From Rhodospirillaceae bacterium (GTDB lineage Bacteria > Pseudomonadota > Alphaproteobacteria > Dongiales > Dongiaceae), in the NCBI GenBank assembly GCA_016794075.1, contig JAEUKU010000193.1, positions 1 to 10,836 of the forward strand: a DNA stretch of 10,836 nucleotides. Reading direction: 5' to 3'. The notes under the pieces were generated by a model, which did no database searches, was not told the origin of the DNA, and worked only from the letters and a program-made list of their open reading frames with translations. This document shows, piece after piece, positions 1-5,928 of this stretch; position 1 is the stretch's first letter, and each line of letters begins with the position of its first letter. The translations under genes and the position numbers were made by a program.

Positions 1-109
1 CCGCCTCCAGAGGATTTCCCCACTGGGCAGGAATATCGCCTTAGAGGGTTAATGATCCGCAAAGGCCATATGAGACCAATTTAGGCCCAATTCCCGGCTC
101 TGCCCTGGG

Positions 110-991
110 TCAGCCGAGTCCGGCGACCTCGCGCGGATCCAGGCGCGGCGCCGGGGCGTGGCCCGCTTCCGGCCCGACGAAGGCGCGGTCATGGGTGATG
201 GCGGGAATCCTGGCCCGCGCCGCGCGCAGCTTGGCGAGGTCGATTCCGGCCAGCACCACCCCCTCATCCTCGCCGCCATCGGCCAGAACCTCGCCCCACG
301 GATCGACGATCAGCGAATGGCCGAAGCAGGCCGCCCCGCCGGGCAGGATGCCGAACTGGCAGGGCGCCGCCACGTAGCAGCCGTTCTCGATGGCGCGGGC
401 GCGGTTCAGTACGTGCCAGTGCGCCTCGCCGGTCATCCTGGTGAAAGCGGCCGGCACCGTCAGGATCTCGGCGCCGCCCTGGGCCAGGCGGCGATACAGA
501 TGCGGAAAGCGCAGATCGTAGCAGATCGAGAAGCCGATCCTTGCAAGGTCGGTCGACGCGACGACGGCGCGATCCCCCGGCGCGATGGTGGCGGATTCGC
601 GCAGCGGCTGGCCTTCCGCCAGCTCCACGTCGAACATGTGGATCTTGTCGTAGCGCGCGGCGATTGCGCCGCCGCGGTTCAGCAGATAGGCGCGGTTGAA
701 GATGCGCCCGTCATCCGCCAGCACACCGAGGGAACCCAGCAGCAGCCAGGCGCGCCGCGCCCGCGCCAGGTCGGCGAAGGCCTGCAGCACCGGATGGCGG
801 TCCTCGGCGAAGGCTGCCGGATGCAGCAGCCCGCCGCGCAGCTCCACGCCGGAGAAGTATTCCGGCAGGCAGACCAGCTGCGCCCCGCGATCGCAGGCCT
901 CGCGCGTCAGCCGCAGCGTGATGTCGGTGTTGCGCGCCACCTCCGCCACCGCGGAATTCTGCACGCAGGCAAGCTGGAAGGATTGGGTCAT
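110..991 (-). CDS. Nitrilase-superfamily carbon-nitrogen hydrolase (amidase, Nit / omega-amidase-like)
   Basis: A 293-residue soluble hydrolase of the nitrilase superfamily, which cleaves non-peptide C-N bonds through a Glu-Lys-Cys site. All three residues are visible: E44 in CLPEYFS, K116 in YDKIHMFDVE and C157 in SICYDLRFP. The KIHMFDVELAEG and CYDLRFPHLYRRL blocks are typical of the Nit1/Nit2 branch (deaminated-glutathione amidase, omega-amidase) rather than true nitrilases, and the length is usual for that branch. There is no signal peptide or membrane segment. The gene begins at ATG 989-991, 22 bases after the stop of the upstream synthetase-like gene, so it is probably the last gene of a three-gene operon. 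The ribosome binding site is weak. The exact substrate cannot be read from the sequence; housekeeping repair of deaminated glutathione and a dedicated role with the two upstream genes are both possible. Confidence 0.88.
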   Translation of the reverse strand: MTQSFQLACVQNSAVAEVARNTDITLRLTREACDRGAQLVCLPEYFSGVELRGGLLHPAAFAEDRHPVLQAFADLARARRAWLLLGSLGVLADDGRIFNRAYLLNRGGAIAARYDKIHMFDVELAEGQPLRESATIAPGDRAVVASTDLARIGFSICYDLRFPHLYRRLAQGGAEILTVPAAFTRMTGEAHWHVLNRARAIENGCYVAAPCQFGILPGGAACFGHSLIVDPWGEVLADGGEDEGVVLAGIDLAKLRAARARIPAITHDRAFVGPEAGHAPAPRLDPREVAGLG

Positions 992-1013
992 GCGCGCCCT
1001 GTTACCTCGACGA

Positions 1014-2537
1014 TCACCGCAGCTTGAGCCTTCTCAGGTACGACTTCAACACATTGGTCGCCCGTTCCCCCAGGAGGCGCCTTGCCCGGCGTTTCACCCG
1101 CGCAATCCTGCCGGGTGGGTTGATGGGAACCTTGGCCAAAGCCGGGAAGAGCTCCCGGACGGTTTCCGTATAGGCGAAGGATGCCATCCTTTGCTCGACG
1201 GGATAGCGCGTCAGCAGATGCAGCACCCAGATGCAGTTGCCGGCAGGGAAGTAGGTGCCGTCGACGACATCCATCGCGCGAAGCACGGTGGATTCCCAGC
1301 CGCCGCTGCCCTGGTCCAGATGAAACGCGTCCCGCCAGTCGAGTTTCAAGGCGCGCGGCGTCGCGAGCGAATCCAGCCAGATCTGCACCGCTTCCCGCCA
1401 GCGGGCGCGGGGATGCCTGCTCCAGAACGGCAGTGGGGCAGTCGGGCGCGTGAAGAAGGCGTCCAGCACCTGGTCAGCCGTAGGCAGAGCTTCGCCGAGA
1501 CCCGCATTGGCGAAGCGCCGCCAATAGAAGCAGCGGCCCAGATCGAGGATATGGCCGGTCGCCATCGTGCATCCCGCGTCGTGCATGAAGTCGTCCAGGC
1601 CGTTGGCGAAATAGGACGAAACCGGATGGTAGGTGGCACCGTCGATATGCTCCGCAATGGCGTCCGCTCGCGCCAGGATCTCCGGCAGCGGCAGGGGCGG
1701 AGTCGGTTTCCGGACGAGCTTGTGCGGAATACCAGCCATCGCCGCCAGTTTCGGCGGCAGGACAAGATCGGCGCGGGACGCCTCGGGATAGGCGATGGTG
1801 CACGCTTCCGCGACGACTCCCGCCGCACTGGCCGCGGCGAGGACCGTGCGCGTATCCACCCCCGCCGTCAGACCGAGGTAGCGCTGCCGATAACCGATCC
1901 GCCCCCAGTTGGTCATGATGGTCTTCAGCGCGGTCGCCAGGGCGTGCCCATTCGCCCCCTCGTCCCTCTCCGCCGCGCGAAACCGCACCGGCCGGATGTC
2001 GCCGGTGACGGGGTGGATGGTGCGCAGCGCCATCAGCTTGTAGACGTTTTCACGTGTGGTGAGCGGCACCGGAATCCAGTCGATGCCGGTGCGGTGGAGT
2101 ACATGCCAGGCGATATAGGGCTCGGACGGCGCGCCGGGAACATGATCGCCCAGCAGCGCCGGACTGCTGGAAATCCACACCTCGCCGCCAACAATACGAT
2201 GGTGGATTCCGAGGCAGCCGGAGGCGTCGGGCCACACGCCATCGGCGGAAACCAGCGCCCATCTGCCGGCCCAGAACCCGGTCCACTCCTCGATCTCCGA
2301 AGCGTGCTTCGAAGGGAACAGCTCGGCGATGGTTCTCCCTGGATCATCGGCGAGGACGGCGAGGCCCAGAAGCCAGTAGGCGATGCCCTCGCGCGTGTGC
2401 AGCCGCGTCGCACGAAGCCTCGGGCATGCCGACAGAAAAAGCCCGTCGGCCATCTCGATGATGGTCCAATCCGGCCAGATGCGCGCTGGCCTCGGCCCAA
2501 GCAGGAATTGCTTGGTGTGTGCCCGGAATGCCGTCAT
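1014..2537 (-). CDS. Asparagine synthetase-like PP-loop protein, paralogue A (no N-terminal glutaminase Cys)
   Basis: A 507-residue protein with the architecture of class II asparagine synthetase relatives. Residues 1 to about 200 resemble a degenerate glutaminase-type domain: WTGFWAGRWALVS, then a PDASG strand, then VWISSSPALL, as in 'G-x-faL...D..G...w.aSd..aL'. The C-terminal part is an ATP-pyrophosphatase domain with PP-loop LTAGVDTR at about residues 223-230, followed by a YPEAS..D block. The Met-Cys start needed for glutamine hydrolysis is absent, because the protein begins MTAFRAH. Such proteins typically adenylate a carboxylate and form an amide or lactam. ATG 2535-2537 is chosen because its N-terminus aligns with paralogue B, the lengths match, and an AAGG lies 5 bases upstream; the frame stays open for 108 more codons upstream, but that stretch is antisense-like noise inside paralogue B. 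The start overlaps the upstream stop by 4 bases (ATGA). The substrate is unknown. Confidence 0.8.
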   Translation of the reverse strand: MTAFRAHTKQFLLGPRPARIWPDWTIIEMADGLFLSACPRLRATRLHTREGIAYWLLGLAVLADDPGRTIAELFPSKHASEIEEWTGFWAGRWALVSADGVWPDASGCLGIHHRIVGGEVWISSSPALLGDHVPGAPSEPYIAWHVLHRTGIDWIPVPLTTRENVYKLMALRTIHPVTGDIRPVRFRAAERDEGANGHALATALKTIMTNWGRIGYRQRYLGLTAGVDTRTVLAAASAAGVVAEACTIAYPEASRADLVLPPKLAAMAGIPHKLVRKPTPPLPLPEILARADAIAEHIDGATYHPVSSYFANGLDDFMHDAGCTMATGHILDLGRCFYWRRFANAGLGEALPTADQVLDAFFTRPTAPLPFWSRHPRARWREAVQIWLDSLATPRALKLDWRDAFHLDQGSGGWESTVLRAMDVVDGTYFPAGNCIWVLHLLTRYPVEQRMASFAYTETVRELFPALAKVPINPPGRIARVKRRARRLLGERATNVLKSYLRRLKLR

Positions 2538-4057
2538 GGAGCGCCTTTCACGCGCCTGAGAATGGATCTGAGCCTGCCGGCCTGCCGATCCCCTAGCAGC
2601 CCCTTGACGCTGCGCTTGAACCGCGCCTTCCTGGTCAGCGGATTGGTCGGAATCTTCCACAGAGCCGGCGACATGATTCGAATGGCGTTCATGTGCGCGA
2701 AGGCCTCTTTCCTCCGTTCGACCGGGTCGCGCACCAGCAGATGCAGCAGCCACAGGCAATTGGCGGGCGGAAAATAATCGCCGTCTTGCAGATCCATGAT
2801 CCGCAGCATATCCGTGCACCATCCCCCCGCCGCCTGGTCCAGGTGGAACGCCTCGCGCCAATCGAGCTTCAGCGCCCGCGGCTCCGCGAGTGAATCGAGC
2901 CAGATCTGCAGCGCCTCCCGCCAGCGCGCGCGCGGATGCGTGCTCCAGAAAGGCAGCGGGTCGTAGGAATGGGTGAAAAAGGCGTCGAGGATCTGGTCCG
3001 GCGTAGGCAGGGCTTCACCGAGACCGTGATTGCCGAAACGGCGCCAATAGGCGCAGCGCCCCAGGGCGAACATCCAGCCGCCGGCAATCGTCTTGCCCGG
3101 ATCGTGCATGAAGTCGTCCAGGCCGTGGGCAAAGTAGGCCGAGACCGGATGGAAGGTCGCGCCGTCCAGATGCTCCACGATGGCGCGGGTTCGCGCAAGC
3201 ACCTCGGAGAGCGGCAGCGGCGGGTTCGGGCGACCGACCATCTTGTGTGGGATCCCAACCGCCGCCGAAAGACGCGGCGGCAGCGCCAGATCGGCCTTCG
3301 ATGCCTCCGGATAGCGCACCGTGCGGGTCTCGACCTTCAGCTTGGCCGCACGCGCCGTCGCCAGCAGCAGCCGCGTGTCCATCCCCGCCGTCAGCGCGAG
3401 ATAGTGCGTTCGGTGGCCGCTGTTGCACCAGTTGGCCAGAATGGTCTGCATGGCAGCGGCGAGGGAGTTATCGTCGGCCCCCTCATCCATCTCCGCCGGG
3501 CGGAAGCGTACCGGGCGCATGGCGCCAGTGACGGGGTGGATGGTCCGCAGCGGCATGACCTTGTAGACGCCCTCGCGCGTGGTCAGCGGCGGCGGAATCC
3601 AGTCCATGCCGTTCCGGTGGCGGACCTGCCAGTCGATGTAGGGCGCATCCGGCGCGTCGGGCAGATGTTCACCCAGCAGCGCCTGCGAATTGGAGAGCCA
3701 TACCCTGCCGCCGACATTGCGGTAGTGGATGCGCAGGAAGCCGGCCGCGTCGAGCCAGATGCAGTGGTCCGAAACGAGCGCCCATTTTCCTGCCCAGTAC
3801 CCAGTCCATTCCTCGATCTCGGAGGAATGCTTGGTCGGAAACAGCTCCGCAATCGACGCCACCTGGTCGGACAGGACGGGGAAGCCCAGCAGGCAATAGG
3901 CAACGCCATCGCGCGACTGCAGGCGGGTGACCTTGAGCTTCGGGCAGACGGACAGCACGAGACCGTCGGCGATGGCGAGGGTGTTCCAGTCGGGCCAGAC
4001 ATGCACCGGCCCGGGTCCAAGCACGAACTGCTTCTGATGCGGCCTGAACACACTCAT
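2534..4057 (-). CDS. Asparagine synthetase-like PP-loop protein, paralogue B (no N-terminal glutaminase Cys)
   Basis: First gene of the minus-strand operon; 507 residues, roughly 60% identical by eye to the protein of the next gene, with almost no gaps. It has the same two-part layout: a degenerate amidotransferase-like half (WTGYWAGKWALVS at about 84-96, RVWLSNSQALL at 118-128) and an ATP-pyrophosphatase half with PP-loop LTAGMDTR at 222-229. Further conserved blocks are GLDDFMHD near 312, YWRRF near 337, DWREAFHLDQ near 399 and PPANCLWLLHLL near 430, the last resembling the helical C-terminal region of AsnB-like enzymes. The protein starts MSVFRPH, so the catalytic Cys2 of glutamine-dependent enzymes is missing. 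ATG 4055-4057 is chosen because AGGAG lies 6 bases upstream and because it matches paralogue A; an in-frame 73-codon extension upstream has no such support. The function is probably ATP-dependent acyl activation, with unknown substrate and product. Confidence 0.8.
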   Translation of the reverse strand: MSVFRPHQKQFVLGPGPVHVWPDWNTLAIADGLVLSVCPKLKVTRLQSRDGVAYCLLGFPVLSDQVASIAELFPTKHSSEIEEWTGYWAGKWALVSDHCIWLDAAGFLRIHYRNVGGRVWLSNSQALLGEHLPDAPDAPYIDWQVRHRNGMDWIPPPLTTREGVYKVMPLRTIHPVTGAMRPVRFRPAEMDEGADDNSLAAAMQTILANWCNSGHRTHYLALTAGMDTRLLLATARAAKLKVETRTVRYPEASKADLALPPRLSAAVGIPHKMVGRPNPPLPLSEVLARTRAIVEHLDGATFHPVSAYFAHGLDDFMHDPGKTIAGGWMFALGRCAYWRRFGNHGLGEALPTPDQILDAFFTHSYDPLPFWSTHPRARWREALQIWLDSLAEPRALKLDWREAFHLDQAAGGWCTDMLRIMDLQDGDYFPPANCLWLLHLLVRDPVERRKEAFAHMNAIRIMSPALWKIPTNPLTRKARFKRSVKGLLGDRQAGRLRSILRRVKGAP

Positions 4058-4309
4058 GCAGGGCTCCTGTTCTGCGTGACATGGGCCAGCGGCGAAAATT
4101 GACGCGCCGAGGATGGTCATTCGACGCGCGGATATGAGCGGAAATGAAAACCTCTGGCTGGCCGACGGGCGGCCGGTGAAACTCCCCCCTGCGGGCGCCG
4201 TCAATCCGGCGCTTGTCCCCGGCGGCTCCCGCTGCAACGGGTTTACCCGCCTAGGGAGCGGCTTACAAGCGATCATCCAGAGCCGGGGCTGCGAACGGCA
4301 GGGCCGGCG
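4058..4309. other. Gene-free stretch upstream of the synthetase-like operon
   Basis: Together with the adjoining terminator, about 300 bases separate the start of paralogue B from the stop of tmm. On the minus strand this should contain the operon's promoter, but I see no convincing -35/-10 pair. No RNA gene, riboswitch-like fold or credible small coding frame stands out. The open frames that cross it on both strands lack ribosome binding sites and are extensions or shadows of neighbouring genes. Confidence 0.5.
4064..4068 (-). promoter_or_regulatory. Ribosome binding site of paralogue B (AGGAG)
   Basis: Read on the minus strand, AGGAG is followed by 6 bases (CCCTGC) and then ATG at 4057-4055. 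This fixes the start of the first gene in the operon and argues against the in-frame extension that reaches to about 4276. Confidence 0.65.
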
Positions 4310-4343
4310 AAAAACGAAAGGCCGGGCCCAGGGCCCAGCCTTT
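4310..4343 (-). terminator. Rho-independent terminator after tmm
   Basis: Read on the minus strand, an arm AAAGGCTGGGCCC (4343-4331) is followed, after one base, by the complementary arm GGGCCCGGCCTTT (4329-4317), with one G-U pair. The innermost pairs must open to form a real loop. The stem is followed by CG and a run of five T (4314-4310). It begins about 21 bases after the tmm stop codon and should end the tdm-tmm transcript, insulating the synthetase-like operon downstream. Confidence 0.85.
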
Positions 4344-4364
4344 CCCGGCGCGGCGCGGCCAGGG

Positions 4365-5705
4365 CTACTTCTTGAGATACGATTCCAGCGAATCGTCCAT
4401 CGCCTTCAGCCACGGCGTGTGGTGCACCGGCGACATCTTGCCGGTCATGATCGAGCGATAGGCGTTGTCGCGGAAGCCCATGATGTTCTCCGCCTTGTGG
4501 TGCTCCCACTCCATGAATGTCTTGTTGACCGTCTCGACGTCGAAGCTCGGATAGTCGGTGAGGTCGATCAGCTCCTTGACGTAGTCGCCCTGGAACCAGA
4601 TGCAGCCCTCGGCGTCTTCCAGCTTCTCCTCGCGGGCGCGCCAAGCGGCGCTGTGCTTCTGCATCTCCGCGAGCGAAGGCAGCTTCTGCCGGCCGAGGAT
4701 CACGTCGCGCGAATACCACGCCTGCGCGTCGAACATGTTGAAGGTGTAGAACTGGTCCTGCATGCCGATGTAGTGCAGCTTCGGGTTCGCCTCCCACACC
4801 ACGCCGCGATAGAGGTCGAGCGGCCACATGCGGTTGGCTGTCTTGAGGCGCAGCGAATCCGGCAGGAAGGGGAAGTGGTGCAGGTAGCCGGTGCACAGGA
4901 TGATCGCGTCGACTTCCTTCGACGTGCCGTCCTTGAAATAAGCGGTGCGGTTCTCGACCCGCTGCAGCAGCGGCTTCTCCTCCCAGTTCGCCGGCCACTT
5001 GAAGCCCATGGGGCGCGAGCGGTAGGTCGTTGTGATCGACTTGGCGCCATATTTGTAGCATTGCGAGCCGACATCCTCGGCCGAATAGGAGCGGCCGATG
5101 ATCAGGATGTCCTTGCCCTTGAACTCCATCGCGTCGCGGAAGTCGTGCGAGTGCAGGACGCGGCCGTTGAAGCCGCTGAAGCCGGGGAATTCCGGCACGT
5201 TCGGCGTCGAGAAATGGCCCGAGGCCACGACCACGTGGTCGAATTGCTCGGTCGAGAACGAATCCTTCTTCAGGTCATGCGCGGTGACGGAGAACTTTCC
5301 GGTGCCCTCGCTGTACTCGACCCGGCGCACCGGCGTGCGGAAGCGGCACCAGCCGCGCACGCCGGCCTTCTCGACGCGGCCCTTGATGTAGTCCCACAGC
5401 ACGGCGCGCGGCGGGTAGGAGCCGATCGGCCGGCCGAAATGTTCGTCGAACGTGTAGTCGGCGAATTCCAGACATTCCTTGGGACCGTTCGACCACAGGT
5501 AGCGGTACATGCTGCAATGGACCGGCTCGCCATACTCATCGAGGCCGGTGCGCCACGTATAGTTCCACAGCCCGCCCCAATCGTCCTGCTTTTCGTAGCA
5601 GACGATCTCCGGGATCTCGGCCCCCTTGGCCGCCGCCGACTGGAACGCCCGCAGGACCGCCGTGCCCGAAGGACCGGCGCCGATCACCGCCACCCGCTTT
5701 TTCAA
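4365..5705 (-). CDS. tmm: Trimethylamine monooxygenase (bacterial flavin-containing monooxygenase)
   Basis: Oxidises trimethylamine to trimethylamine N-oxide using FAD, NADPH and O2 in the cytosol. In numbering from ATG 5729: the FAD-binding motif GAGPSG is at 17-22, the [17 protein letters not shown] block at 51-67, the active-site WSNGPKE segment with N81, the FMO signature [11 protein letters not shown] at 187-197, the NADPH motif GRSYSAED at 212-219, and [13 protein letters not shown] from 278. These blocks match characterised Tmm proteins closely, and the length is usual. I place the start at TTG 5705-5703 (446 residues) because AGGGAGG ends 5 bases upstream. The ATG at 5729-5727 (454 residues) has no visible ribosome binding site but cannot be excluded. 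The gene follows tdm on the same strand and ends at a strong terminator. One oddity is Arg in GRSYSAED, where I expect Ser. Identity is strong; only the start is uncertain. Confidence 0.95.
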   Translation of the reverse strand: MKKRVAVIGAGPSGTAVLRAFQSAAAKGAEIPEIVCYEKQDDWGGLWNYTWRTGLDEYGEPVHCSMYRYLWSNGPKECLEFADYTFDEHFGRPIGSYPPRAVLWDYIKGRVEKAGVRGWCRFRTPVRRVEYSEGTGKFSVTAHDLKKDSFSTEQFDHVVVASGHFSTPNVPEFPGFSGFNGRVLHSHDFRDAMEFKGKDILIIGRSYSAEDVGSQCYKYGAKSITTTYRSRPMGFKWPANWEEKPLLQRVENRTAYFKDGTSKEVDAIILCTGYLHHFPFLPDSLRLKTANRMWPLDLYRGVVWEANPKLHYIGMQDQFYTFNMFDAQAWYSRDVILGRQKLPSLAEMQKHSAAWRAREEKLEDAEGCIWFQGDYVKELIDLTDYPSFDVETVNKTFMEWEHHKAENIMGFRDNAYRSIMTGKMSPVHHTPWLKAMDDSLESYLKK

Positions 5706-5710
5706 TGCTG

Positions 5711-5716
5711 CCTCCC
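5711..5716 (-). promoter_or_regulatory. Ribosome binding site supporting the TTG start of tmm
   Basis: On the minus strand GGGAGG (preceded by A) is followed by 5 bases (CAGCA) and then TTG AAA AAG. It lies inside the reading frame of the longer ATG-initiated form, whose own upstream region has no purine-rich site. Confidence 0.55.
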
Positions 5717-5830
5717 TTTTCCCTGCCATGCGCCGCGGACGTTACCGGGCGCGCCTGCCGTTCCGGCCGCGCCGCCGGCAAGCCGCAACCGACGGCCTGC
5801 TGGGAGCGACCATGGTGTTCTTGTGGATTG

Positions 5831-5859
5831 AGACTAACCGCGGTTTGAAACCATTACAA
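5831..5859 (-). promoter_or_regulatory. Candidate sigma70-type promoter of tmm
   Basis: On the minus strand TTGTAA (5859-5854) and TAGTCT (5836-5831) are separated by exactly 17 bases, about 100-125 bases upstream of the tmm start. The boxes are only moderate matches to TTGACA and TATAAT. The spacer contains the 11-base palindrome GGTTTCAAACC, which is what makes the site worth noting. It would allow tmm to be transcribed independently of tdm. Confidence 0.4.
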
Positions 5860-5896
5860 CGCCTATGGGCTACCAATCTGCGCCAGTGGTTTGAAA
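5842..5896. repeat. Two copies of GGTTTGAAA, possible operator, tdm-tmm intergenic region
   Basis: GGTTTGAAA occurs at 5842-5850, where it is part of the palindrome GGTTTGAAACC (5842-5852), and again at 5888-5896, 46 bases away in the same orientation. The first copy lies in the spacer of the candidate tmm promoter and the second upstream of its -35 box, as expected for repressor or activator sites. No regulator gene is in the window. The AT-rich character could also be coincidental. Confidence 0.35.
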
Positions 5897-5928
5897 GTGG
5901 TATCTCCGCCGGCATGCCGCGCCCGCTC

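Noticed and set aside
1..109. Possible RNA gene or partial gene at the left edge
   Set aside because: No cloverleaf-like pairing, no convincing reading frame with a ribosome binding site, and no clear promoter; nothing can be supported in this stretch.
2538..2861. In-frame 108-residue N-terminal extension of paralogue A
   Set aside because: It lies entirely inside paralogue B in another frame, and the alignment of the two paralogues begins at the ATG at 2537.
696..4102. Long plus-strand open frames opposite the synthetase-like operon (696-2777 and 2936-4102)
   Set aside because: Low-complexity Arg/Gln/Gly-rich translations without motifs; the minus-strand genes have conserved paralogous sequence and a ribosome binding site.
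4058..4276. In-frame 73-residue N-terminal extension of paralogue B, with a signal-peptide-like MTILGASIFAAGPCHA stretch
   Set aside because: AGGAG lies 6 bases before the internal ATG at 4057, and paralogue A has the same N-terminus and total length. The extension has no ribosome binding site and reads as random GC-rich translation.
1014..4364. Lasso-peptide or beta-lactam biosynthesis cluster
   Set aside because: The PP-loop enzymes resemble the cyclase class, but I found no precursor peptide, no B-type protease or transporter, and no carboxyethylarginine synthase-like gene. Only the enzyme class is supported.
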